The notes below the pieces were generated by a model. The model made no database searches and was not told the DNA's origin. It was given only the letters and a program-made list of their open reading frames with translations. Made by a program: the position numbers and the translations under genes. A DNA stretch of 52,645 bases from assembly GCA_900316905.1 (NCBI GenBank), contig ONET01000007.1, forward strand, positions 1 through 52,645, read 5' to 3'. Positions 9,008 to 18,143 of this stretch are shown here, piece by piece; the stretch's first letter is position 1, and each line of letters begins with the position of its first letter. Source of the stretch: an uncultured Treponema sp. (GTDB lineage: Bacteria; Spirochaetota; Spirochaetia; Treponematales; Treponemataceae).

Positions 9008-9033
9008 AAGCCCGATAAAAAAATGCCGGGCTT
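9008..9033 (+). promoter_or_regulatory. Hairpin enclosing the mnmG start codon
   Basis: AAGCCCG (9008-9014) can pair with CGGGCTT (9027-9033), leaving the A-rich start region and the ATG at 9023 in the loop. TTTT follows, so the structure also resembles a short terminator. No Shine-Dalgarno sequence precedes the ATG. Confidence 0.5.
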
Positions 9034-11158
9034 TTACGACTCTTACGATGTCGCCGTTGTCGGAGCGGGGCACGCCGGAATTGAGGCTGCCCTTGCCTCC
9101 GCGCGAATGGGACTAAAGACACTTGTAATCACTCAAAGCGTTGACGCGATTGGAAGAATGTCGTGCAATCCCAGCATTGGCGGAATAGCCAAAGGCAACA
9201 TCGTTTGCGAGATTGACGCGCTGGGCGGCCAAATGGCAAAGCTGATTGACCGCTCGATGATTCAGTTCCGCTTGTTGAACAAAAGCCGCGGCCCAGCCGT
9301 GCAAGCGCCGCGCAGCCAAGCCGACAAAATTTTGTACTCCCAGCTTGCGCGGCAAGTCTTGGAATCAACTCCAAACCTTTCCACCTTGATGGACACGGTG
9401 GTTGACATAATCGCGACAGAAAGCGACCAAAGCCTTCCGCCCAATTCCGATTCAAGCGCGGCGGCGGGCACGATACCAGGCGACTCGCGGACGGAAGCGA
9501 ACGATAGCGCCAAAACGAATGGCGGCGGCCAAAACGGTTCGCAAGGCCAAAAAGCGGGCCGCATAGACTACGGAACGGCGGAATCGGCGCGCGGCGGAAT
9601 GCGGCAAAAAGTGACCGGCATCGTGACCGAGCGCGGCCGCGTGATTCCAGTCCGCGCCGTTGTCCTTACGACAGGAACTTTTTTGGGCGGCCGAATTTTC
9701 ATCGGAGAATACGACGCTCCCTGCGGCCGCTTGGGCGAAGCGGGCGCTTATGGCCTTACCGCTTCACTCCGCCGCCTTGGTTTTACCACCGGCCGCCTCA
9801 AGACCGGAACTCCTCCCCGCATCCTAAAAAGTTCGGTTGACTTTAGCGTCTTGGAAGAGCAGCCCGGAGACGACGAGGTAATCCCCTTTAGCTTTGACGA
9901 CCCAAAAATCGAGCGGCCGATGGTTCCTTGCCACGTTGTTTACACAAATTCTAAAACCCACGAGATAATTCGCGCCAACATCGGCCGCTCTCCCTTGTAC
10001 AGCGGAAAAATTCACGGCGTTGGCCCGCGATACTGTCCCAGCATAGAAGACAAAGTGATGCGCTTTGCAGAGCGCGAGCGCCACCAAATATTCGTAGAGC
10101 CGGAAGGCTTAGGAACCGAAGAGATTTACCTTAACGGCCTTTCGTCTTCGCTCCCTGAATCCGTGCAAGACCAATTCTTGCGGACGATGACCGGCTTTGA
10201 AAAGGCCGTGGTGAGCCGCCCCGGCTACGCTGTCGAATACGATTACGTTGAGCCCACGCAATTGTTCCCAAGCCTTGAGACTAAAAGAGTCGCGGGCCTT
10301 TTTAACGCGGGCCAAATAAACGGAACGAGCGGCTACGAGGAGGCGGCTGGGCAGGGCCTTGTCGCCGGAATCAACGCCGGTTACTATGCCCGCGCCCACA
10401 AGGAATTGTGCGGCCCGCTTGTTCCCGCCGACGACGAGATGGGAGGCCGGCCCGCTTCGCTGGAGCCCGGTTGCTTTTGCCCCCGCTTTGACTTTAGCCA
10501 AGCCGACGCGGACGCAATGGCAAGCGCAAGCCAAAAAACGGCGGCGGTCCTAAACAAAAAGCTAAAATCGGCTCAAGAGGCTGCGGGCTTTGCGCGCTTC
10601 AATTCAATCCCGGAATACAAGCCGTTGATTCTTGGCCGCGACGAAGCCTACATCGGAGTCTTGATTGACGACCTTGTCACGTTGGGCACAAAAGAGCCTT
10701 ACCGCATGTTCACCGCGCGCGCCGAATACCGGTTAAAGCTGCGCTACGACGACGCGGACCGCCGCCTTGCAAAGAAGGCTTTTGACGCTGGCCTAAAAAC
10801 TCAGGCGCAGTACGAGACTGTTCTTAAAAAATACGAGCAAGTGGCGGAGGCTTCCGCGCTTTTGGAAAAAAATCCCGAGGCGCAAAATCCAGGCTTCGCG
10901 CAAAACGTTTGGGCGCACGCCTTGGTCGACGTAAAATACAAGTATTACATAGAAAAGCAAGACCGCCGCGTTGAAAAAATGCACCGCCTGGAAAACCTTC
11001 ACATTCCGGAAAATTTTGACTACGGCTCGATTCCGTCATTGAGCGCGGAGTCTCGCGGCAAGCTGGAAAGCGTGCGCCCGCTTACGTTAGGGCAGGCCAG
11101 CCGCATCAGCGGAATCCGCAACAGCGACATCATGCTTTTGATGGTGTATTTAAAGTAA
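9023..11158 (+). CDS. mnmG: tRNA uridine-34 5-carboxymethylaminomethyl modification enzyme MnmG
   Basis: MnmG (GidA) works with MnmE to install the cmnm5 group on wobble U34 of certain tRNAs, using FAD and methylene-THF. The N-terminus [20 protein letters not shown] carries the GxGxxG FAD motif. [48 protein letters not shown], the [13 protein letters not shown] region and [18 protein letters not shown] are all family signatures. At 711 residues it exceeds the usual 620-640, because residues about 132-195 form a low-complexity Ser/Gly/Asn/Ala insert in the FAD domain. The gene stands alone between two terminators. Confidence 0.96.
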   Translation: MPGFYDSYDVAVVGAGHAGIEAALASARMGLKTLVITQSVDAIGRMSCNPSIGGIAKGNIVCEIDALGGQMAKLIDRSMIQFRLLNKSRGPAVQAPRSQADKILYSQLARQVLESTPNLSTLMDTVVDIIATESDQSLPPNSDSSAAAGTIPGDSRTEANDSAKTNGGGQNGSQGQKAGRIDYGTAESARGGMRQKVTGIVTERGRVIPVRAVVLTTGTFLGGRIFIGEYDAPCGRLGEAGAYGLTASLRRLGFTTGRLKTGTPPRILKSSVDFSVLEEQPGDDEVIPFSFDDPKIERPMVPCHVVYTNSKTHEIIRANIGRSPLYSGKIHGVGPRYCPSIEDKVMRFAERERHQIFVEPEGLGTEEIYLNGLSSSLPESVQDQFLRTMTGFEKAVVSRPGYAVEYDYVEPTQLFPSLETKRVAGLFNAGQINGTSGYEEAAGQGLVAGINAGYYARAHKELCGPLVPADDEMGGRPASLEPGCFCPRFDFSQADADAMASASQKTAAVLNKKLKSAQEAAGFARFNSIPEYKPLILGRDEAYIGVLIDDLVTLGTKEPYRMFTARAEYRLKLRYDDADRRLAKKAFDAGLKTQAQYETVLKKYEQVAEASALLEKNPEAQNPGFAQNVWAHALVDVKYKYYIEKQDRRVEKMHRLENLHIPENFDYGSIPSLSAESRGKLESVRPLTLGQASRISGIRNSDIMLLMVYLK

Positions 11159-11183
11159 AAGCCGCCTTGCGGCGGCCTTCTTG
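11157..11183. terminator. mnmG / add bidirectional terminator
   Basis: A perfect GCCGCC-TTGC-GGCGGC hairpin at 11161-11176, with an A-run on its left and CTTCTT on its right. It lies between two convergent genes and could terminate both. Confidence 0.65.
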
Positions 11184-11204
11184 GTCAGTTTACAGTTTCA
11201 AATT

Positions 11205-12248
11205 TTACTCGTACTTTTTGATGTTCTCTTCCCAGGCAACGTCAAGCTCTTTAATCGCCTTTTTCTTTTGCGCGTCCGAAAGGAACGAAGCCTTAAAGCT
11301 GTTTTCAAGCAAAACCTTTATTTGGTCCATCGTAAAGCCGGCTTTTTTGTGGAGCGCCCAAAATTCGTCAAGCAAAGTGACCTTAAAGAAAACCGGGTCG
11401 TCCGTGTTCACCGTCACCAAAACGCCCTTGTCAAAAAAAGCGCGGATCGGGTGCTCTTCTATTGTTTGGACGACTTTCTTTGTAAAGGTGTTGCTGGTGG
11501 GGCAGACTTCAAGCGGGATTTGCTTTTCGGCCAAATACTGGACAAGCTTTTCGTCTTGAATCGAAGTGATTCCGTGGCCGATTCGCTCCGCGTTCAAAAC
11601 GTTAATCGCGTCCCAAACCGATTCAGGGCCAACGTCCTCTCCGGCGTGGGCTACGGCGTGGAAGCCGTCCGCGCGGGCTTTTTCAAATACCGGGCCAAAA
11701 TCCTTGCAAGGGCCTTTTTGTTCCGCTCCGCCCAAGCCGATTCCGATAATGGCGGAACTTGGATGGCTTTTGAACAACTGGTAGTTGGTCATCGCGTTTT
11801 CAAGTCCAAATGTGCGCGAAACGTCAACCAAAAGCTTTATGTCGATTCCAGTTTCTTTTTTGATTTTGTTGATGTTCTTGGTGAAGTTCTTTACCATCTC
11901 GCCGTAGTCAAAGCCTTTTTTCACAAAGGCCGAAGGGGCAAAGAAGGCCTCGCAGCGCGTGATTCCGTTCCCCTTAAGGTAGCGGGCAAAGTCGTCAAAA
12001 ACATAGTCAAAGTCGCTTACTTCGGTGAACAAGTCCTGAACTTGCAAGAAAGCCTTGATAAAGCCGTTCAAATCTTCATAAGTAAAAAGAGCCACTTGCT
12101 CGGCCTTGGTCATTTTCTTTCCAAAGCGCTTTTCATAGAGACGGCATATTGATTCGAGCGTGATGACGGCTTCGATGTGAATGTGCAATTCCGCCTTTGG
12201 AACGCTTTGCATGAAAAGATAAAAATTCTCTTTTTTCAATTTTGCCAT
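11205..12248 (-). CDS. add: Adenosine deaminase family protein
   Basis: 347 residues. The enzyme deaminates adenosine (or a related purine) to inosine in the cytoplasm. Metal-ligand and catalytic motifs are present: PKAELHIHIEA (HxH), the conserved IGIGLGGAE, HAGED, IGHGI, EVCPTSNTF and NTDDPVFF. The usual LEG after HxH is IEA here, and the Ser-Asp-Asp of many members is TDD, so the preferred substrate could differ (adenine deaminase-like members exist). AGGAG lies immediately before the ATG at 12248, an unusually short spacing. An internal ATG at MQSVPKAELH is an alternative start. Confidence 0.88.
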   Translation of the reverse strand: MAKLKKENFYLFMQSVPKAELHIHIEAVITLESICRLYEKRFGKKMTKAEQVALFTYEDLNGFIKAFLQVQDLFTEVSDFDYVFDDFARYLKGNGITRCEAFFAPSAFVKKGFDYGEMVKNFTKNINKIKKETGIDIKLLVDVSRTFGLENAMTNYQLFKSHPSSAIIGIGLGGAEQKGPCKDFGPVFEKARADGFHAVAHAGEDVGPESVWDAINVLNAERIGHGITSIQDEKLVQYLAEKQIPLEVCPTSNTFTKKVVQTIEEHPIRAFFDKGVLVTVNTDDPVFFKVTLLDEFWALHKKAGFTMDQIKVLLENSFKASFLSDAQKKKAIKELDVAWEENIKKYE

Positions 12249-12291
12249 TCTCCTTATTTAATTATCGGCGCCAACACGCAAATTCTTTAAC

Positions 12292-14097
12292 TTATTTTAT
12301 CGTTTTGTCAAGCTCGTCGATGATTGCGGCAAATTTGTCCAGCGCGGCTTGAACCGGAGCGGGGCTTTCCATGTCAACTCCGGCCACTTTGAGCGACTCA
12401 ATCGGGTAGCGAGAGCCGCCCGACTTTAGGAAGTTAAAGTAATCGTTTCGCTCTGCTTCGCCGCCCTTTGTGACGCGGTCGGCCAAGGCCATCGCCGCGC
12501 TGATTCCGGTGGCGTACTTGTAAACGTAAAAGGCCGAATAAAAGTGCGGGATCCTAAGTCCTTCCATGTCGGAATTTTCTTCAAAGACCATTTCGGGGCC
12601 AAAGTATTCTTCCAAAAGGCCGCGGTAAAGCTTTCGCAAGACCGGCGCGCTCAAAGGCGTTCCGCTTTCAACAAGCTCGTGCGCCTTAAGCTCGTACTCG
12701 GCGAACATCGTCTGCCGGTGCAAGGTGGCCATGATGTCGGCGGCGCGCATCGCCAAAAGGTAGGTTCGCATTTCGGGCTTGTCGGCCTTCTTTATCAAAT
12801 ATTGGAAGACAAGTTCCTCGTTGAAGGTGGACGCGACTTCCGCCTCAAAAATCGTGTAGTTGTACTGCATGAAGGGATTGCTCTTGGCGCTGAACCAAGA
12901 GTGCATAGAATGTCCGCCCTCGTGCGCCATCGTAAAGACGTCGCGGATAATCGTGTCCTTGTAGTTCAGCAAAATGTAGGGGTAGCCCGTGTAGCCGCCG
13001 TTGGAGAAGGCTCCGCTGCGCTTTCCCTTGTTTTCGTAGCGGTCAACCCAGCCGCCCTTCAATCCGCCGCAAAGAGTGTCGGTGTATTCCTTTCCAAGCG
13101 GGGCGAGCGCCTCTCGGCAAATTTCCACGGCCTCGTCGTAGCTGGTTTTTGTCTCCACGTTGGGAACAAGCGGAACGTAAACGTCGTAGTGGCGAAGTTG
13201 GTCAACCTTGAGCGCGCGCTTGCGGATCGAATAGTATTTTCTTAACGGGCCAAAGTTTTTGTGAACCGTGTCGATAAGGTTTCTGTATACGCTTTCGGGA
13301 ACTTTGTTTCCGAACAAAGCCGCGTCTAGGCTTGACTTGTAGCCGCGCGCTCTGGCTATGAAAACGTCTTGGTTTACCGAGCCGGCGTAAAGACTTGCCA
13401 AAATGTTTTGGTGGCTCTCAAAATTTTTGTAGAACTGCTTGTAGGCCTTTTCGCGGACGGAACGGTCGGGGTTTTCCATAAACTGCGTCCAAGTCGTTTG
13501 GGTCAGCGGCAAGTTCTTTCCGCCAACGTTCACCGTTCCGAACAAATTGTTTATGTCTACGTTTTCGGCAACGCTGAAAGTTTTTTCTGAGGTCGAGCCG
13601 CTTTCCGACTGGAGCGCGAGGATGCGCTCTTCCTTTTGGCTTAGGATATGCTCCTTTTGGCGCAAAAGCTTTTGGACGTAAATCTTGTAGTCCTTAAAAT
13701 CCTCGCGCTCAATCCAGGCCTTGATGTCGCCGTCCGCGATTGCCGAAAGTTCCGAGTCAAAAAAGCTTGTAAGGGCGGAGGCCTTTGAGACGGCCATGTC
13801 GGCGCGGCCTTCCATGTCGGAATATTTTTCGTCGCCTTCGTCCGTGGTCTTTAAAAGGCCCGCGTAGTTTGCGACCAGCTCCACGTTTTTCCAAAGCTTT
13901 TCGTAGGCCTTTAGGGCGGCCAAAAGAACTTCCGCGCTTGAAGAGAGTTTTCCTTCAAAGGCCGCGACGGCTTTTGCGTCCGCCTCAATTTGGGAAAGCG
14001 CGGCTTCCCAGTCTTGGTCAGTCTTAAAAAGGGTTGTCAAATCCCACTTGTCGCTTGCGGGAACGTCTTTTCTTTCTGGAATTGTGGAACTGTTCAT
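12292..14097 (-). CDS. pepF: Oligoendopeptidase F (M3B metallopeptidase)
   Basis: 601 residues, as expected for PepF. It hydrolyses short peptides in the cytoplasm. The zinc-binding helix is MAHEGGHSMHSWFS (HEGGH at 392-396), with the downstream glutamate in EAEVASTFNE (about 420). The N-terminal domain starts with the typical KWDLTTLF. A complete promoter lies immediately upstream, giving an almost leaderless transcript. It reads toward add, with a gap of about 40 nt between the two genes, so the two may be co-transcribed. Confidence 0.96.
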   Translation of the reverse strand: MNSSTIPERKDVPASDKWDLTTLFKTDQDWEAALSQIEADAKAVAAFEGKLSSSAEVLLAALKAYEKLWKNVELVANYAGLLKTTDEGDEKYSDMEGRADMAVSKASALTSFFDSELSAIADGDIKAWIEREDFKDYKIYVQKLLRQKEHILSQKEERILALQSESGSTSEKTFSVAENVDINNLFGTVNVGGKNLPLTQTTWTQFMENPDRSVREKAYKQFYKNFESHQNILASLYAGSVNQDVFIARARGYKSSLDAALFGNKVPESVYRNLIDTVHKNFGPLRKYYSIRKRALKVDQLRHYDVYVPLVPNVETKTSYDEAVEICREALAPLGKEYTDTLCGGLKGGWVDRYENKGKRSGAFSNGGYTGYPYILLNYKDTIIRDVFTMAHEGGHSMHSWFSAKSNPFMQYNYTIFEAEVASTFNEELVFQYLIKKADKPEMRTYLLAMRAADIMATLHRQTMFAEYELKAHELVESGTPLSAPVLRKLYRGLLEEYFGPEMVFEENSDMEGLRIPHFYSAFYVYKYATGISAAMALADRVTKGGEAERNDYFNFLKSGGSRYPIESLKVAGVDMESPAPVQAALDKFAAIIDELDKTIK

Positions 14098-14106
14098 AAT
14101 ATAGGA

Positions 14107-14135
14107 ATATTAGCGCAAAAGAACATAACTTTCAA
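14107..14135 (-). promoter_or_regulatory. pepF promoter, near-leaderless
   Basis: On the minus strand: -35 TTGAAA (14135-14130), a 17-nt spacer and -10 TAATAT (14112-14107), then 9 nt to the ATG at 14097. The 5' leader would be only about 2-3 nt and no Shine-Dalgarno sequence is seen. Confidence 0.6.
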
Positions 14136-16106
14136 CTAAAAATTGATGTATTTGTCCGCGCTGAACTGGGTGATGAAGGGCGTCTCGTCCAAAATCTCAA
14201 GGCTGTTCTCTTCTTCCTCCGACGAGATGAAGCCGTAAAGGCCGATGGGGCGGGCAAACTCGCTAAAGTGAATTTTTCCCAAAAGCTTAAGTTTGTTGGA
14301 GTCCGTGTAGTTCATCGCCTGGACGGTCGGCTCCGAAATCAAAACCGGAATGTTCATCGCAAAGCCCAGGCTGAGCATTTTGTCGGTGACTTCAGTTCCC
14401 GAAGAAATCAAGGCAAAGTCTATGCGGCTTCTGTCGCCCATGATTCCCAAAAGCATGTCTGTTTGGTGGATGGCGATTGTGAACGAGATGCAGGGATAGT
14501 AGTCCTCCGCGCGCCTAGCGTTGATGGTTTGAATCAAGTCTCGTATTTCGTGGGCCGTTTCCATAGAAGCCGGCGAGTCGCTGTTGAAGAGCGCCATAAT
14601 TCCCTTGTTTGAAATTGAAATGACCGAGCCGTTGTTCTTGTTGATTTGGTCAATGATGGTGGCTGTGTAAAAGCCCATCGACTCAAAGTTGTCGCGCAAG
14701 CTTATCGGCGTGCTGTCGGGCGAGATGACCTTAAAGCCGACCGCCATTATGGTCATCTTTCCTTCAAGGCTTGAGCCGACTTCGAGCTTTTTGAATATGT
14801 CTTCGTCCGACACTTTGGGCAAGTTGCGCGGAATGAAGCGGCGGACTGAAAGATGGTATTTTGATGAGTCGTTCTTTAGGTTTATTGATTTCTTTTGAAG
14901 AAGTTCGAGCGCGGCGGCTATGAACACGGTGTCAATCAACATGAGCGCGGAGGATGCAAATTCAAAAGCCAGCACGTTTGTTCCGGGCGTGAAAACCGAA
15001 ACGGCGTAGTCAATCAAAATTGGAATCGCGATGAGCATGAAAATGAACAAAAAGAAAGCCGCCCGCGCTTGGCCTGTCTTTATGGCCAAAACCAGCCTGA
15101 ACATTGCGTACAGCGTGAAAAGCGCAAGCAGCGCCAATGACGGCTTTAGCGCGATGACGGCAATTTTGTCGGGAAGCGACATAAAGAATATCAACATTCC
15201 CAGCGTTATCGTTGAAATCGCCCTGTCAAGCGCCACGTGCTTTGCCGAAAAAACAGCGTCGTATGTGTAGAAGGCCCCGATAAGCGCTCCCGAAAAAATC
15301 AACGCGTTTTCCAACTTGAATTGAAGGCCAAACGGCAGCGCCAAGCCCAAGGCTCCCAGCCCGTTGAAGTTTAGGAAAAACTGCCTTGCGGCGATGAAAA
15401 AAATCAATGCGGCGAAGTAAAAATTTGACTTCCTCTCTTTGTTGAACGACCAGAAGGAATAGTTCATGAAAAATATGAATATCAGGCCTCCCAAAATCGT
15501 GGCGGCCGTCAACATTGTCGCTATGAATAATTTTTCAATCGCGGAATTTTCGCCAAAGTAAATCGGCGAGGTTATTCCGCTGTCTCCGCCGGTGAAGTTT
15601 GAAACTTGGACAACAAGCTCTATCAAGCCGTTGCTGTTTGACATGACGCGCTCGTAAATCGGAACTTGCGCCGGCTTGTAGTTTTCCTCGTGGCGCGAAA
15701 ATTTTCCACATTCCAAGAGGAATTTTGAGTTTGCGTAGAAGATGGCGCTGTATTGAGGGCTTCTTCTGGAAAAAATCGCGTACTCATAATTTGGACGGAG
15801 GCCTGTTATCAATACCCTGTAAGTGTGGCAGCCGATAGGGGATATGGGCGGCTTGTCGGAAACTTTTTTTGACCAAGGTTTTGGCGTTTCAATGAAGTCC
15901 ACTCTTAGCCGCGCGCCCATAAGGCTTGTGAAAGTTTGGTTGGCGTAAAATTCCCAGTCGCCGCTAAGCGCGATGATTTTTTTGTTTGGATCCGCGATTG
16001 AAAAATTCACCGAGCCGTTCGTGACGTTTTTTGCGAACAGCGGCAAGGATAAAGCGAAAAGAGCCAATGTCAGAGCGAGCGTTTTAATTTTCATCATCGT
16101 CATCAA
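14136..16106 (-). CDS. 7TMR-DISM receptor with degenerate class III cyclase-like domain (paralogue 1)
   Basis: 656 residues. A signal peptide (ALTLALFALSLPLFA) is followed by an extracytoplasmic beta-rich 7TMR-DISM sensor domain (LSGDWEFYANQ ... TYRVLITGLRPN), seven transmembrane helices (about residues 195-400) and a cytoplasmic domain shaped like a class III nucleotidyl cyclase. In that domain the second metal-binding Asp (usual K-x-x-G-D) is replaced in ISNKGIMALF, and the first is missing in IMAVGFKVIS, so catalysis is unlikely. The start overlaps the end of the upstream paralogue by 23 nt in another frame, which suggests translational coupling. Probably a signalling or scaffold receptor. 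Confidence 0.78.
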   Translation of the reverse strand: MMTMMKIKTLALTLALFALSLPLFAKNVTNGSVNFSIADPNKKIIALSGDWEFYANQTFTSLMGARLRVDFIETPKPWSKKVSDKPPISPIGCHTYRVLITGLRPNYEYAIFSRRSPQYSAIFYANSKFLLECGKFSRHEENYKPAQVPIYERVMSNSNGLIELVVQVSNFTGGDSGITSPIYFGENSAIEKLFIATMLTAATILGGLIFIFFMNYSFWSFNKERKSNFYFAALIFFIAARQFFLNFNGLGALGLALPFGLQFKLENALIFSGALIGAFYTYDAVFSAKHVALDRAISTITLGMLIFFMSLPDKIAVIALKPSLALLALFTLYAMFRLVLAIKTGQARAAFFLFIFMLIAIPILIDYAVSVFTPGTNVLAFEFASSALMLIDTVFIAAALELLQKKSINLKNDSSKYHLSVRRFIPRNLPKVSDEDIFKKLEVGSSLEGKMTIMAVGFKVISPDSTPISLRDNFESMGFYTATIIDQINKNNGSVISISNKGIMALFNSDSPASMETAHEIRDLIQTINARRAEDYYPCISFTIAIHQTDMLLGIMGDRSRIDFALISSGTEVTDKMLSLGFAMNIPVLISEPTVQAMNYTDSNKLKLLGKIHFSEFARPIGLYGFISSEEEENSLEILDETPFITQFSADKYINF

Positions 16107-18057
16107 TTACTTCCAATGTGTCTTCGTATGCGGTCTCTGATTTTATGATGGGCATGGCGCTGTAAACCAAAATCTGCTTTCCTTCAAAAATAAAGAAGTG
16201 GCCTTCGTACATGTAGTCAATGTAGCTTCTGCAAAAGGGCATGGCTTCCTCTGTTATTAGAATTTGCGAATTCATTTTTGCGTTTTGCTCGGCGACCGCG
16301 TTGGCCAGCGTTATGTCGTCGGACAAGGCGGTGGCGTCCAAGCGGGAATGTGTTCCCATGGTTCCGATGGCGACTTTTCCTGAATGGATCGCGATGCCGA
16401 TTCCGATGTCGGTCCTGTGCTTTTTGCGCAAGGAGCGGCGGATGTCCCTAAGCTTTTTTTGAACGCGGGCCGCGCAGACTATCGTGTCGGAATTTTTTTG
16501 CTGGAATATGGCCGTAAAGCCTCCCGCGTCGCGCTTTGTTATGAAGCCGCCGGAATCGATTATGATTGGAGAAATCGATTGGTGGAATTCTGTCGTGATT
16601 TTAAAAAGCTCGCCTCTTCCGATTGATTCCGCCAACTGCGAGTAATGCTTGATTTGCGCGCAAAAAATAATCGCGTCTATTATGCGACATTCTCCGGGAA
16701 TTATCCTTGTCACGTCGCTGGCGCCCATCAATTTTAGAATTTGGCCCGGAACAAATTTGCCCAAAATCTCGTTGTCCTTGGCCAGCGCTTCCGAATACCT
16801 GTTGACTCTAGAAAGCGTCCAGTTTCTGTTGAACGCGTAAACCACACATTCCATGATTCCAAAGACCAAAATCGAAAGCTTGAAAAAAAAGTACGGATGA
16901 ACCACCGTGTTTCTGTTGGCCGCGGCCAAAAAATCGTTGGAGCACGCGATTACGATTGCAAAGACCGCCAAGGTCCTTAACAGGCGCAGCAAATGGTTCC
17001 TGACGCTTTCGGAAGTCTTTTCGCCAAATTTCATTCTTATCGTAAAGTCGTTTGGAACGGAAACCGCGTACATCACGCCCGCTATCGCAATCGCTGAAAA
17101 AAAGAAGTGCGCCTTTTCAAAAACGGCCGGCGGAATGGCGAAGACCGCGGCCGCGTTTATGGCCATCGCGATGTGCAAGACGATGCTTTTTTTATAGGGA
17201 ATCTTAAAGAGCGACGATTCGTACAGGACCAAGAGCGCCGCTTCAAGGCAAAAGAGCGAGACAGGAAGCCTTCTGTGGCTTACGTAGGGAATGTTTGTCA
17301 AAAGCGTTTGCGTGAGCGAAAATCCAGTGAGCGTGACCGAGGCCGTCAACAATGTGAAAAGAATCGCTAGAATCAACGGGGAGCGCCTTTTTGCTGTCAG
17401 TACAAAAAGCGTCAGGTTGTAGATTATGTGGGCTATAAGGAAGGCGACCAAAAGCGCGTTGAAGAAGTAGCGCAAAAACATTTTTTGCTCGGCGTTTGTC
17501 CGTTCCGTCATCATCAAGGGCTTTACAATGCCCCGCGCCGCGTTTTCATAGTCGGCGACGTGAATCAAAATGTCAAGGCTTCCGTTCGCGTCCGTGTTCA
17601 ATTCTATGATTTCGCACAAGTCGCCGGACCTGGCCGCGCGGCTGTCCTTGCTCAAAAAGCCGGATGTGGCCACAAGCTTTCCGTTGCACCAAAAGCGGCA
17701 GCAGCTTATGACGGCGCCGTAAATTTCGGTCGCGTAATTTTTGTTGGGCCGCAAGCCGTTGACGCGGCAATGGAAGGTTCCGTAATTCACGTCCCTTTCA
17801 AACTTAAATGGAAGCGAAATTTTCTTTCCCGCGGCGACCTTTTTTTCTGGATAAAAGTCATAGGGCTGCAAAAGCTCGGATTTGTAAAATTCCCAGTCGT
17901 TGGAAATCGGCGCCCATTTGCCGCGCAAGGCCGGATCTCCCTCTTTTGCAAGCAAAGCTGCCGCGTCGGCGCCTTTGGGGCCTGCCCAAGCGAAATTTGA
18001 GAGAAGGGTCATAGCGAGAAAAAGCGCGATTTTTGCCGCGCGGCGGATATTCGGCAT
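16084..18057 (-). CDS. 7TMR-DISM receptor with degenerate class III cyclase-like domain (paralogue 2)
   Basis: 657 residues with the same plan as its downstream neighbour: signal peptide, DISM-type sensor (ISNDWEFYKSE ... TFHCRVNGLRPNKNY), seven helices, and a C-terminal cyclase fold. GIGIAIHSGKVAIGTMG and LDATALSDDITLANAVAE are easily recognised as class III cyclase. But the metal-binding pair is lost: AQIKHYSQL replaces the DIxGFT motif, KRDAGGFTAIF replaces KFxGDxxxAxF, and the transition-state Asn/Arg are absent. It therefore looks like a pseudo-cyclase. It has a strong leaderless promoter and diverges from an EAL phosphodiesterase gene. Confidence 0.8.
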   Translation of the reverse strand: MPNIRRAAKIALFLAMTLLSNFAWAGPKGADAAALLAKEGDPALRGKWAPISNDWEFYKSELLQPYDFYPEKKVAAGKKISLPFKFERDVNYGTFHCRVNGLRPNKNYATEIYGAVISCCRFWCNGKLVATSGFLSKDSRAARSGDLCEIIELNTDANGSLDILIHVADYENAARGIVKPLMMTERTNAEQKMFLRYFFNALLVAFLIAHIIYNLTLFVLTAKRRSPLILAILFTLLTASVTLTGFSLTQTLLTNIPYVSHRRLPVSLFCLEAALLVLYESSLFKIPYKKSIVLHIAMAINAAAVFAIPPAVFEKAHFFFSAIAIAGVMYAVSVPNDFTIRMKFGEKTSESVRNHLLRLLRTLAVFAIVIACSNDFLAAANRNTVVHPYFFFKLSILVFGIMECVVYAFNRNWTLSRVNRYSEALAKDNEILGKFVPGQILKLMGASDVTRIIPGECRIIDAIIFCAQIKHYSQLAESIGRGELFKITTEFHQSISPIIIDSGGFITKRDAGGFTAIFQQKNSDTIVCAARVQKKLRDIRRSLRKKHRTDIGIGIAIHSGKVAIGTMGTHSRLDATALSDDITLANAVAEQNAKMNSQILITEEAMPFCRSYIDYMYEGHFFIFEGKQILVYSAMPIIKSETAYEDTLEVIDDDDEN

Positions 18058-18063
18058 TGTTCC

Positions 18064-18092
18064 ATTATATCACATAATTCAGTTTTTTTCAA
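18064..18092 (-). promoter_or_regulatory. Promoter of the 7TMR-DISM pair, leaderless
   Basis: Minus strand: -35 TTGAAA (18092-18087), a 17-nt spacer and -10 TATAAT (18069-18064), then 6 nt to the ATG at 18057. It forms a back-to-back promoter region with the EAL gene promoter. Confidence 0.7.
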
Positions 18093-18100
18093 AAAAAAAC

Positions 18101-18129
18101 TTGCGGAATTCTTAAAATAGTGTTATAAT
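18101..18129 (+). promoter_or_regulatory. Promoter of the EAL gene
   Basis: -35 TTGCGG (18101-18106), a 17-nt spacer and -10 TATAAT (18124-18129). Transcription should start near 18136, which rules out a TTG start at 18135 and leaves a leader of about 8 nt before the ATG at 18144. Confidence 0.65.
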
Positions 18130-18143
18130 TCCTTTTGAAAAGT

